Notes: generated from the letters alone by a model not told the origin. A stretch of DNA of 15,054 bases from an uncultured Mailhella sp. (GCA_910579055.1 CAJTSU010000084.1:1-15054); one strand, 5' to 3'; positions 1-6,750 are shown, counted from the stretch's first letter. Numbers and translations are program-made.

Positions 1-122
1 ATCCACGCGTTACTCACCCGTGCGCCACTCTACTCATTCCCGAAGGAACTTTCTCGTTCGACTTGCATGTGTTAAGCACGCCGCCAGCGTTCAATCTGAG
101 CCAGAATCAAACTCTCCAGTTG
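1..122 (-). rRNA. rrs: 16S ribosomal RNA, 5' end (partial)
   Basis: Read on the minus strand, this is the 5' end of a small-subunit rRNA: the AGAGTTTGATTCTGGCTCAG primer site (complement of 96-115), the conserved GAACGCTGGCGGCGTGCTTAA block, then variable region 1 and the GGCGCACGGGTGAGTAACGC block at the window edge. The mature 5' end is placed near 122 by analogy with E. coli, whose rRNA begins seven bases before AGAGTTTGAT. The rest of the gene lies to the left of the window. The V1 loop (AGAAAGTTCCTTCGGGAATGA) is of the kind found in Desulfovibrionales; the genus cannot be fixed from this fragment. Confidence 0.97.
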
Positions 123-199
123 AAAAGTTTCTTCCGAACTCAAGCCCTAAAGCCTGAATTGATCGAACTCAAAGCTCGTTTTCCCAACTCGCTCTTCAC

Positions 200-212
200 T
201 TGTCAAAGAACC
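200..212 (-). promoter_or_regulatory. boxA-like antitermination element in the rrn leader
   Basis: The minus strand reads GGTTCTTTGACAA about 80 bases before the mature 16S 5' end. It resembles the E. coli rrn boxA core (TGCTCTTTAACA), which loads NusB/NusE for rRNA antitermination. Its position in the leader, downstream of the promoter at 266-294, fits. It also contains a TTGACA-like string, but no suitable -10 follows. Confidence 0.6.
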
Positions 213-265
213 ATCCCCTGCCCCGCCCCGCTCCGCGCGGCGCTGTTCAGCAGCGGCGAGAAGCG

Positions 266-294
266 TTTATGCACTCATCAACCCACTCTGTCAA
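266..294 (-). promoter_or_regulatory. rRNA operon sigma-70 promoter
   Basis: On the minus strand a perfect -35 TTGACA (complement of 289-294) is followed after 17 bases by CATAAA (complement of 266-271), a 4/6 match to TATAAT. The start would be near 259, giving a leader of about 137 bases before 16S. Upstream lies an A-rich tract (see 300-378). The perfect -35 with an A-rich upstream tract is typical of growth-rate-regulated rrn promoters. Confidence 0.8.
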
Positions 295-299
295 ACACT

Positions 300-378
300 T
301 TTTTCAACTTTTTTTCCATTTTTTCCTCTTTATTTTTTTTCTTCATTTTTATCACACGGTTATAACAGCAACTTTTTT
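300..378 (-). promoter_or_regulatory. A-rich UP-element-like tract upstream of the rrn promoter
   Basis: On the minus strand this stretch has several runs of five to eight A residues separated by G or short mixed sequence, ending beside the -35 box. The composition contrasts sharply with the GC-rich genes around it. A-tracts here are expected to bind the alpha C-terminal domain of RNA polymerase and to bend DNA. No specific protein site could be assigned. Confidence 0.55.
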
Positions 379-380
379 TA

Positions 381-417
381 TGCCCCCCCTGCTTGGTTCA
401 TTCGGCCAGGGGGGGCA
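381..417. repeat. GC-rich perfect inverted repeat between valS and the rrn promoter
   Basis: Arms TGCCCCCCCTG (381-391) and CAGGGGGGGCA (407-417) are perfect complements over 11 bases with a 15-base loop. It lies just downstream of valS in the direction of valS transcription and just upstream of the rrn promoter region. In that direction it is followed by an A-run, not a T-run, so it is not a canonical intrinsic terminator, although it could still insulate the two units. Confidence 0.6.
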
Positions 418-426
418 GGGTTAGTC

Positions 427-449
427 TCAACACTATTCTGGAACAGAGC
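427..449 (-). repeat. Bipartite 23-bp repeat, copy 1 (3' of valS)
   Basis: The minus strand reads GCTCT, five variable bases, then AGAATAGTGTTGA. The same arrangement occurs on the plus strand at 9337-9359, with GCTCT and the 13-base block identical. The GCTCT here is also the right arm of a small hairpin, AGAGC-ACC-GCTCT, whose left arm overlaps the valS stop codon. Function is unknown. Confidence 0.5.
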
Positions 450-455
450 GGTGCT

Positions 456-3122
456 CTATCCAGCCACTTCGCGGAATCGTTTCTGCAGGGCCAGCATCTT
501 GTCGCGCTTGTCGGCAAAGTCCGCGGCGCGGGCCTTTTCCTGCTCCACAAACTCCGGTTTGGCGCGGGTGATGAAATTTTCGTTGGAAAGCTTGCTGTTC
601 AACGCGGCGAGTTCCTTGTCCACCTTGCCCAGTTCCTTGTCCAGACGGGCAAGCTCGGCTTGAAAATCCACTGCTCCGGACAGATGCACAATGACTTCGC
701 AGCCGCGCACCACGTTGCTGGCCGAAGCTTTGGGCGCGTGTTCGTCAGCGCTGATAATCAGATTCTCCAGGCGGGCCAGGCTCATAAACCAGGCGCGGCC
801 GTGCTCCAGCAGCTCTTTCTGCTTTGTGTCCACGGGCCGCAGCAACACGGTGAGCTTGTACGATGGGTTGATGTTCAGTTCGGCGCGGATGGTGCGAATG
901 GCGCTGATGGTTTCCTGAATAAAGATCATGTCGTCCGCATCGTCGGGCTTGAGACAGCCGGGCCGCGCTTCGGGAAAGAGCTGGAGGGCGATGTCTTCTC
1001 CGGCGTGGCCGGGCAGGGACTGCCACACTTCCGCGGTGACGAAGGGAATGATCGGATGCAGCAGCACCAGCATTTCCCTGAGTACGGTGTACAGGGTAAA
1101 ACGCGCTTCAGCCTTCGCTTCGGCGGGCGCGCCGTCCTTCATGTCGCCCTTGATCAGTTCAAGATACCAGTCGCAGAATTCGCTCCACAGGAATTTGTAC
1201 AGGCCCTGAGCCGCGTCATTGAAGCGGTAGCTTTCAATGGCGGCATCGCTTTCGGCCTTGACTTCCTCCAGCCGGTGCAGGATCCAGCGGTTATGCAGCC
1301 CCGCGGCGGCGTCAGGATTGACAGACGCGGGCACGGCGTTTTCTTCCAGATTCATGAGCGCGAACCGTGAGGCGTTCCACAGCTTGTTCATGAAGTGGCG
1401 GTAGCCCTCGATGCGCGGTTCGGACATGCGGATATCGCGGCCCATGGCGGCCAGCGCAACCAGGGTGAAGCGCAGCGCGTCCGCGCCGTACTTGTTGATC
1501 ATGTCAAAGGGATCGATGCCGTTGCCGAGGCTCTTGGACATCTTGCGGCCCTGTTCGTCACGCACCAGCGCATGAATGTAGGCGTGGCGGAAGGGAACCT
1601 CTCCCATGAAGTGCTGCCCCATCATGATCATGCGGGCCACCCAGAAGAAGAGAATGTCAAAGGCCGTCACCAGGACGGAAGTGGGATAGAAGGTCTTCAG
1701 ATCCTCGGTTTCGTCCGGCCAGCCCATGGTGGAGAAAGGCCAGAGCGAGGAGGAAAACCATGTGTCAAGCACGTCCGGATCCTGTTCCAGACGGGAACTG
1801 CCGCACTTGGGGCAGACCGCGGGGTCGGTTTCGGAAACAATGAGTTCCCCGCAGTCCGCGCAGGTCCAGGCCGGGATGCGATGTCCCCACCATATCTGGC
1901 GGCTGATGCACCAGTCGCGGATGTTGTCCAGCCAGTTGTAGTAGGTCTTCATCCATGAATCGGGGAATATCCTGATCAGTTCCGGCACGGCGGCGCGGGC
2001 CCGCGGCGCCATTTTGGTTGTGGCAACAAACCATTGCTCGGAAACATAGGGTTCAATAACCGTCTTGCAGCGGTAACAGCAGCCCACGCTGTGTTCGATA
2101 TCTTCTTCCTTGACCAGATGCCCGTTGGCCCGCAGTTCCTCCACAATGGCCGCGCGGCATTCCTCGCGGCTCATGCCCGCGTATTTCGCGGCTCCGCCTT
2201 CATCTTCAAAGTGGCACATGCTGCCGTTGTCGTCGATGACCTGGATAAAGGCGAGCTTGTGCGTGTGGCCGAGATTCCAGTCGTTGGGGTCGTGACACGG
2301 CGTCACCTTGAGCGCGCCCGTGCCGAATTCGCGATCCACGTAGCGGTCGGAAATCAGCGGCACAGCCCGGTTCACGATGGGCACGACAACCTGTTTGCCC
2401 GTCAGCCCCGCATAGCGTTCATCTTCGGGGTGCACACACACAGCGGAGTCGCCGAGGATGGTTTCCGGCCTGGTGGTGGCAATGGTCACGGAGCCGGAGC
2501 CGTCCGCCAGATCATAACGGACGTGCCACAGCCTGCCCTTCGCGGGATCGTGATCCACCTCGTCGTCGGCCAGCGCGGTATGGCAGCGCGGGCACCAGTT
2601 GACGATATATTTGCCCTTGTAGATCAGCCCCTCGTTATAGAGCTGTACGAAGACCTTGCGCACCGCTCGAGCCAGGTTGTCGTCCATGGTGAAGCGCTCG
2701 CGCGTCCAGTCCACGGAAGAACCCAGCGCCTTAATCTGGTTAATGATGCGGTGGCCGTATTCCTTTTTCCAATCCCAGACTCTTTCGATGAACGCCTCGC
2801 GCCCCACATCGTGGCGGTGTTTGCCTTCCCTGGCCAGCGCGCGTTCCACCACATTCTGCGTGGAGATGCCCGCGTGATCCGTGCCGGGAACCCACAGCAC
2901 CTTTTTGCCCTTCTGGCGGGCGTGGCGGCACAGCACGTCCTGGAGCGTATGATTCAGGGCATGGCCGATGTGCAGCGCGCCCGTGACGTTGGGCGGCGGG
3001 ATGACAATGGAATAGGGCTCACCCTTTGCGTCCGGGTCGGGCGTGAAGGTATGGTTGTCTTCCCAGTGCTTGCGCCAGTGTTCTTCCACATCGTGCGGTT
3101 CGTACGCCTTCGGCAGGGACAT
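456..3122 (-). CDS. valS: Valyl-tRNA synthetase
   Basis: Class Ia aminoacyl-tRNA synthetase that charges tRNA(Val) with valine in the cytoplasm and edits mischarged threonine. The 888-residue protein has the HIGH motif (HIGH, residues 51-54, within PPPNVTGALHIGH), the editing-domain signature GTGALKVTP followed by HDPNDW (about 268-282), two Cys pairs of a likely zinc site (C421/C424 and C437/C440), KMSKS (527-531), the anticodon-binding domain, and the C-terminal coiled coil typical of ValRS (about 815-885). The start is the ATG at 3120-3122, preceded after five bases by AAAGGAG; an in-frame extension nine codons upstream has no such site. The stop is TAG followed by AGC, the same TAGAGC string that ends two other genes here. 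It is transcribed toward the rrn operon. Length and motifs are normal, so function is near certain. Confidence 0.98.
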   Translation of the reverse strand: MSLPKAYEPHDVEEHWRKHWEDNHTFTPDPDAKGEPYSIVIPPPNVTGALHIGHALNHTLQDVLCRHARQKGKKVLWVPGTDHAGISTQNVVERALAREGKHRHDVGREAFIERVWDWKKEYGHRIINQIKALGSSVDWTRERFTMDDNLARAVRKVFVQLYNEGLIYKGKYIVNWCPRCHTALADDEVDHDPAKGRLWHVRYDLADGSGSVTIATTRPETILGDSAVCVHPEDERYAGLTGKQVVVPIVNRAVPLISDRYVDREFGTGALKVTPCHDPNDWNLGHTHKLAFIQVIDDNGSMCHFEDEGGAAKYAGMSREECRAAIVEELRANGHLVKEEDIEHSVGCCYRCKTVIEPYVSEQWFVATTKMAPRARAAVPELIRIFPDSWMKTYYNWLDNIRDWCISRQIWWGHRIPAWTCADCGELIVSETDPAVCPKCGSSRLEQDPDVLDTWFSSSLWPFSTMGWPDETEDLKTFYPTSVLVTAFDILFFWVARMIMMGQHFMGEVPFRHAYIHALVRDEQGRKMSKSLGNGIDPFDMINKYGADALRFTLVALAAMGRDIRMSEPRIEGYRHFMNKLWNASRFALMNLEENAVPASVNPDAAAGLHNRWILHRLEEVKAESDAAIESYRFNDAAQGLYKFLWSEFCDWYLELIKGDMKDGAPAEAKAEARFTLYTVLREMLVLLHPIIPFVTAEVWQSLPGHAGEDIALQLFPEARPGCLKPDDADDMIFIQETISAIRTIRAELNINPSYKLTVLLRPVDTKQKELLEHGRAWFMSLARLENLIISADEHAPKASASNVVRGCEVIVHLSGAVDFQAELARLDKELGKVDKELAALNSKLSNENFITRAKPEFVEQEKARAADFADKRDKMLALQKRFREVAG

Positions 3123-3131
3123 GTATGCTCC

Positions 3132-3150
3132 TTTGGGGCGCTGCCCCAAA
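3132..3150 (-). promoter_or_regulatory. Hairpin abutting the valS ribosome-binding site
   Basis: The minus strand reads TTTGGGGC-AGC-GCCCCAAA, a perfect 8-bp stem with a three-base loop. The AAA at the 3' base of the stem is the start of the Shine-Dalgarno AAAGGAG, and GGAG follows directly. It could restrict or present the ribosome site. The sequence also resembles GC-rich intergenic palindromes common in related genomes, so it may be a repeat rather than a regulator. Confidence 0.45.
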
Positions 3151-3204
3151 ACCCCGCTGGGGGATAATTCTCCTCAGACCCCGTGTCAGGGCCGCCTCGC
3201 TATT

Positions 3205-3233
3205 TTTATAAAGGTAAAGAATCCTTCGATGAA
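3205..3233 (-). promoter_or_regulatory. Probable valS promoter
   Basis: The minus strand has TTCATC (complement of 3228-3233), 17 bases, then TATAAA (complement of 3205-3210, 5/6 match to the -10). The transcript would carry a leader of about 75 bases containing the hairpin at 3132-3150. The -35 is weak, so the call rests mainly on the good -10 and the AT-rich patch in an otherwise GC-rich spacer. Confidence 0.4.
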
Positions 3234-3261
3234 CAAGGTGATGCGGCCCGTAACAGAGGGT

Positions 3262-3282
3262 GCAGGGGCACTGTGCCCCTGC
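3262..3282. repeat. Perfect intergenic palindrome
   Basis: GCAGGGGCAC and GTGCCCCTGC flank a single T: a 10-bp perfect palindrome in the valS/BPL_N divergent spacer. It is followed at about 3291-3312 by a further G-run/C-run inverted repeat (GGGG-AGGCGGA-GCCCC type). These look like dispersed GC-rich extragenic palindromes; no gene fits here. Confidence 0.5.
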
Positions 3283-3384
3283 CGGTGGGGTGCGGGGAGG
3301 CGGAGCCCCCCCGATCTTTGGTTAAAACCCGGCGAGTTGCCAAAGCCGGGCGAATGGGTCAAGCTTTGAGCACGAGGAGGATCC

Positions 3385-4638
3385 GTGCTGAACATGTTAT
3401 GGGACGCATCCCATCTGTGGGGATATGTCGCGCTGCATGCGCTGCGTGCGGCGGGAGTCCCTCATCGTGTGCTCAAGGCGTCAGAAATAGCTCAGGAAGG
3501 AGTGTCTGGCAAGGCGCTGCTCGTTCCCGGCGGCGGAGCGCGGGCCAAGGCCGCCGCGCTGGGCGCGGCGGGCATGGAGGCTGTGCGCGTATTTGTACGC
3601 GGAGGGGGAGCATACCTCGGCATTTGCGGCGGGGCAGGCCTGGCGCTTGCCGGCGGCATCGGCCTGAGCCCGTGGAAACGGGCAGGCATGAGTGACCGGC
3701 TCCAGCATCTGGTTTCCGGTCATATTGCCTGTTCGCTTGAAACGGATGCCCTCCTGCCGCCTGCATCCCTGTCCGGAGGCCTGGCGTTATTGCCTGTGTG
3801 GTGGCCCGGCAGGTTTGAAGAGCCGGAAGCGGGAAGCCCGGAACACGGCGATGTGCGTGTTCTGGCCCGGTATCGTGCGCCGGGGCCGGATCTGCATGTG
3901 GCGGACCTGCCCCTTTCCCTGCTCCCCGAAGAAGTCCTGACGGACTGGAGTGCCGTGTACGGCGTGGCATTCCGCCCCTCTCTGCTGGACGGCAAGCCGT
4001 GCATGACGGCGGGGAGATACGGCAGGGGAGAATGGCTGCTCAGTTACAGTCATTTGGAAACGCCGGAATCTCCCGGCGCGGGGCGCTGTTTTGCTCATAT
4101 ACTCGGATTGTGGGGCGTAGCGGATGACGCAACAGCGGAACGCCTGATCCATGTGCCGCGCTGGGAGCCGGATACGCTGGGCGACGATGCGGTATGGCCT
4201 GTCTGCTGGGAAGATGCGGCCTTGCTGGAGGCATGGAATGCCCTGCGGGAACTGTTTGGCCTGACGCGGGAACTTGGTTTGTTGTTTGATCGTTCAAGCT
4301 GGCTGATGGGCTGGCGCAGTGGAGTGCCGGGCGCGCAGCTGAACAGCCTGCGGGCCGCATTGCGGGTCGCGCTGGCCCTGGAACCGGTTAACGGCAGACT
4401 GGCCGTGTGGCGGAGGCTGGCGCCTTCCTTTGCCGCAAGGTTCGGCATTTTTGCCCAGGGCGCAAGAAGCTGGCTCCTGGCCCGCCGTCTGGCGGATACG
4501 CTGGCGGATTCTCTGCCGGGCATGCTGCCCAAGGCTCTTCTGGCGGATCAGAAAACCATGCTGTTCGGATCGCCCATGTCCAGCGGCGGCTTGTGTGGAG
4601 CATTACAGGATGATCTGGAAGCCCTGCTGTTTCTTTAG
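3385..4638 (+). CDS. BPL_N / class I glutamine amidotransferase-like protein of unknown substrate
   Basis: A 417-residue protein whose first ~230 residues match the biotin-protein-ligase N-terminal (BPL_N) branch of the glutamine amidotransferase fold: a PGGG loop (48-51), the nucleophile elbow GICGGAGLA with C81, and a His-x-Glu pair in SHLET (H223, E225), giving a plausible Cys-His-Glu triad. Residues ~240-417 form a helical region I do not recognise. No signal peptide or membrane segment is evident. Start chosen at GTG 3385, four bases after GAGGAGG; ATG at 3394 is the alternative. It is divergent from valS and stands alone. The family name comes from the yeast ligase N-terminus and does not prove ligase activity; here no ligase domain is attached. 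The stop codon TAG is the first three bases of the palindromic element that follows. A hydrolase or amidotransferase role is inference. Confidence 0.75.
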   Translation: MLNMLWDASHLWGYVALHALRAAGVPHRVLKASEIAQEGVSGKALLVPGGGARAKAAALGAAGMEAVRVFVRGGGAYLGICGGAGLALAGGIGLSPWKRAGMSDRLQHLVSGHIACSLETDALLPPASLSGGLALLPVWWPGRFEEPEAGSPEHGDVRVLARYRAPGPDLHVADLPLSLLPEEVLTDWSAVYGVAFRPSLLDGKPCMTAGRYGRGEWLLSYSHLETPESPGAGRCFAHILGLWGVADDATAERLIHVPRWEPDTLGDDAVWPVCWEDAALLEAWNALRELFGLTRELGLLFDRSSWLMGWRSGVPGAQLNSLRAALRVALALEPVNGRLAVWRRLAPSFAARFGIFAQGARSWLLARRLADTLADSLPGMLPKALLADQKTMLFGSPMSSGGLCGALQDDLEALLFL

Positions 4639-4871
4639 AGCGTTTTGCGATTGAAAGTATCTTCCAGCCAGGATCCTATGTTCTGGCGCGCGGGTTTCAC
4701 GCCTGAAGCCGGAGCTTGCTCCGCTGTCCATGCCTGTACGCCCCGCGGGCTACAGGCACGGCCCTGCGGGCCGTCCTTAGCCGTTAGCGCGCGGCGCTTT
4801 ACGGATAAGGAGAGCAGAGATGAGCCTCGCTCCGCTCGACTCCGAGAGTATTTCAATGACAAAATGCTCTA
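4636..4871. repeat. 236-bp palindromic element with inverted terminal repeats (MITE/BIME-like)
   Basis: The left end, TAGAGCGTTTTGCGATTGAA, and the reverse complement of the right end, TAGAGCATTTTGTCATTGAA, agree at 17 of 20 bases; both ends are bounded by TA, which may be a target duplication as made by Tc1/IS630-type elements. Inside are several perfect hairpins: CGGAGC-TT-GCTCCG (4710-4723), GCCTGTA/TACAGGC (4732-4757) and ACGGCC-CTGCG-GGCCGT (4758-4774). The right end carries a CGAGCGGAGCGAG motif (complement of 4826-4838). There is no open frame of note. About 50 bases of the right end recur at 15004-15054. The first TAG is the stop codon of the preceding gene. Whether it is a non-autonomous transposon or a static extragenic palindrome cannot be decided from one and a half copies. 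Confidence 0.65.
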
Positions 4872-4946
4872 GGACTGCCGTCCGGTTCGCATTGAGGCAT
4901 ATCTCATGAGTCTCCCGACGGGAAAAGAGTTAACCGGAACTTTTGC

Positions 4947-4973
4947 AAAAATATTTTCAGGAAAAGCCTATAG
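4947..4973 (+). promoter_or_regulatory. Candidate sigma-28 (FliA) promoter of the flagellin gene
   Basis: AAAAATAT, 11 bases, then GCCTATAG: matches of 5/8 and 6/8 to the TAAAGTTT-N11-GCCGATAA consensus. The -10 sits inside a hairpin, GGAAAAGC-CTATA-GCTTTTCC (4961-4980 region). Transcription from here would give a leader of about 105 bases. It is the best FliA-like match in the spacer; I saw no sigma-54 GG-N10-GC pair. Confidence 0.35.
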
Positions 4974-5087
4974 CTTTTCCGCGTCCGGACGTTAAGGGGG
5001 ATAACAACGGCGGAAAAGACCGCAGGGAAGCGGTTCGCGCGTTTGCGCTTCGCCACAGGACAAGACATCAATTCATGGAGGATAAGT

Positions 5088-5972
5088 ATGTCTCTCGTTA
5101 TCAATCACAACATGATGGCCGCCAACACCAGCCGTTACCTGAACACCCATTACAAGGCTCTGTCCGACTCCACCCGCAAGCTGTCTTCCGGCCTGCGTGT
5201 TGAAACCGCTGCTGACGACGCCGCCGGTCTTGCCATTCGCGAACTCATGCGCGCTGACATCGCCGCCCTGAATCAGGGCGTGCGCAACGCCAATGACGGT
5301 ATCTCGCTGATTCAGACCGCCGACGGTGCTTTGGGCGTCATCGACGAAAAGCTGGTTCGCATGAAGGAACTGGCTGAACAGGCTGCTACCGGCACCTATG
5401 ATTCGACCCAGCGTCTGATCATCGACTCCGAATACCAGCAGATGGCCTCGGAAATCACCCGTATCGCCAACGCCACGGACTTCAACGGCATTCACCTGCT
5501 GAACGGCAACCTGTCCGGAGCCACGCACGATGGTACCGGCCTCACGTCCACGGGCAAGATGAAGATCCACTTCGGCACTGCCAATGATTCGGCGGAAGAC
5601 TATTACTACATCCAGATCGGTTCCGCTACCGCTTCCGCTCTGGGCGTGGGTAGTGAAGCCTCTGGCGACGGCAAGAACATCTCTACGCAGGCCAATGCGC
5701 AGAAGGCCCTGGTAGCCATCAACAACGCCATCGTGTCCAAGGATAACATCCGTGCTCACCTTGGCGCGCTCCAGAACCGCCTGGAAAACACCATCACCAA
5801 TCTGGAAGTTCAGGCGGAAAACCTCCAGTCTGCGGAATCGCAGATTTCCGACGTTGACGTCGCTTCGGAAATGACCAAGTTCGTGCGCAACCAGATTCTG
5901 ACCCAGTCCGCTGTATCCATGCTGGGCCAGGCCAACTCGTTGCCCCAGATGGCCCTGAACCTCATCGGTTAA
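5088..5972 (+). CDS. fliC: Flagellin
   Basis: Major filament subunit, exported through the flagellar type III apparatus and polymerised outside the cell. The 294-residue protein has the conserved N-terminal D0/D1 region (SLVINHNMMAANTSRYL, then RKLSSGLRVETAADDAAGLAI and NANDGISLIQTADGAL; 1-140) and C-terminal D1/D0 region (about 215-294, ending in SMLGQANSLPQMALNLIG). The middle variable part is short (about 140-210), so there is no large outer domain. No cleaved signal peptide, as expected. ATG at 5088 follows GGAGG by six bases; an in-frame ATG 15 codons upstream lacks support. It is monocistronic, with a strong terminator at 6018-6054. Codon choice is strongly biased, consistent with high expression. 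Residues equivalent to the TLR5-contact Arg, Leu and Glu of Salmonella FliC are kept (R91, L95, E122). Confidence 0.96.
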   Translation: MSLVINHNMMAANTSRYLNTHYKALSDSTRKLSSGLRVETAADDAAGLAIRELMRADIAALNQGVRNANDGISLIQTADGALGVIDEKLVRMKELAEQAATGTYDSTQRLIIDSEYQQMASEITRIANATDFNGIHLLNGNLSGATHDGTGLTSTGKMKIHFGTANDSAEDYYYIQIGSATASALGVGSEASGDGKNISTQANAQKALVAINNAIVSKDNIRAHLGALQNRLENTITNLEVQAENLQSAESQISDVDVASEMTKFVRNQILTQSAVSMLGQANSLPQMALNLIG

Positions 5973-6017
5973 TTCCGGTAAGCGGCGGGCTTGCCCTCGT
6001 CTGCGTCAGGAAGTAAA

Positions 6018-6054
6018 AAGACCCCTGTTCTCCCAAAAGGAGAACAGGGGTCTT
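6018..6054 (+). terminator. Flagellin gene terminator
   Basis: AAGACCCCTGTTCTCC and GGAGAACAGGGGTCTT are perfect complements over 16 bases around a CAAAA loop, 46 bases after the flagellin stop. The 3' flank (GAGATTTT) has a short, slightly displaced T-run, and the 5' flank has AAAA, so it could work in both directions. It separates flagellin from nrdG. Confidence 0.85.
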
Positions 6055-6119
6055 GAGATTTTGAGCTGATAAGCAGTCATGATCTATCCGTCGTCTGCGG
6101 AATCAGTCGGCGGACGGGG

Positions 6120-6141
6120 GGCATGCGGATTGAAGCATGCC
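6120..6141 (+). repeat. Small inverted repeat before nrdG
   Basis: GGCATGC and GCATGCC flank an eight-base loop, about 15 bases before the nrdG Shine-Dalgarno sequence. The Shine-Dalgarno itself can pair weakly in CTCC-AAAAA-GGAG. A role in translation control is only a possibility. Confidence 0.3.
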
Positions 6142-6168
6142 GGACTGCTCCAAAAAGGAGATTTTGCC

Positions 6169-6684
6169 GTGACGGACATGCCCCTGCGCATTGCGGGAAC
6201 GGTTGAAGAATCTATTGTGGACGGGCCGGGCTTGCGCTATGTGCTTTTCATGCAGGGGTGTCCGCATCACTGTCCGGGCTGTCATAACCCGGAGACGCAC
6301 GATTTTTCCGCCGGGCGTGAGGTCAGCCTGGCATGGGTGCTGGCTGATGTGGAGAAAAATCCCATCACGCGGGGCGTCACATTCAGCGGCGGAGAACCTT
6401 TCTGTCAAAGCAGGGCTCTGATCGCTCTGGCAAGGGAACTGCGGGCGCGCGACTATCATCTGACGGCGTTCAGCGGCTATACCTATGAACAGATTTCAGC
6501 CGATACGGAAAAGCGAACCCTGCTGGAAGAACTGGATATTCTGGTGGACGGGCCCTTTATGGAAGCTGAAAAGTCCATGATGTTACACTTTCGCGGTTCC
6601 CGTAATCAGAGGATCATTGATGTGCCCGCAAGCCTTGCGCGTGGGAGCGTTGTATTGCATGAGCTGCATGAGAGGGAGGAATAG
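6169..6684 (+). CDS. nrdG: Anaerobic ribonucleoside-triphosphate reductase activating protein (radical SAM)
   Basis: Radical SAM activase that installs the glycyl radical on class III ribonucleotide reductase NrdD, allowing deoxynucleotide synthesis without oxygen. The 171-residue protein has the CX3CX2C cluster motif (C31, C35, C38), the SAM-binding SGGEP (73-77), DILVDGPF, and the family hallmark FRGSRNQRIIDV near the C-terminus, which separates it from pyruvate formate-lyase activases. GTG at 6169 is chosen because AAAGGAG lies eight bases before it; ATG at 6178 is 17 bases away, and an ATG at 6079 would add 30 residues unlike the family. nrdD is not adjacent; flagellin lies upstream and a convergent sensor gene downstream, so the gene is probably its own transcription unit or the partner is elsewhere in the genome. 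Confidence 0.92.
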   Translation: MTDMPLRIAGTVEESIVDGPGLRYVLFMQGCPHHCPGCHNPETHDFSAGREVSLAWVLADVEKNPITRGVTFSGGEPFCQSRALIALARELRARDYHLTAFSGYTYEQISADTEKRTLLEELDILVDGPFMEAEKSMMLHFRGSRNQRIIDVPASLARGSVVLHELHEREE

Positions 6685-6750
6685 CGCGGCCCGTTTCCCC
6701 CGGCATGGGCGATAAGCTGCTTTCCTCTCTTCTGGAGCAGGGCGGTAACG

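Noticed and set aside
381..417. Canonical intrinsic terminator for valS
   Set aside because: In the valS direction the stem is followed by A residues rather than T residues.
393..1370. Long plus-strand open frame (325 codons) across the valS 3' half
   Set aside because: It lies antisense to well-supported valS codons, has no ribosome site, and its composition reflects the GC-rich complementary strand.
2034..3167. Plus-strand open frame of 377 codons antisense to the valS 5' half
   Set aside because: Same cause: a shadow of valS; no motif and no start signal.
4932..4947. Sigma-54 promoter before flagellin (CCGGAACTTTTGCA)
   Set aside because: The GG and GC are separated by 7 bases, not the required 10.
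4639..5087. tRNA or riboswitch in the spacer before flagellin
   Set aside because: The hairpins are explained by the palindromic element and no cloverleaf or known riboswitch core is visible.
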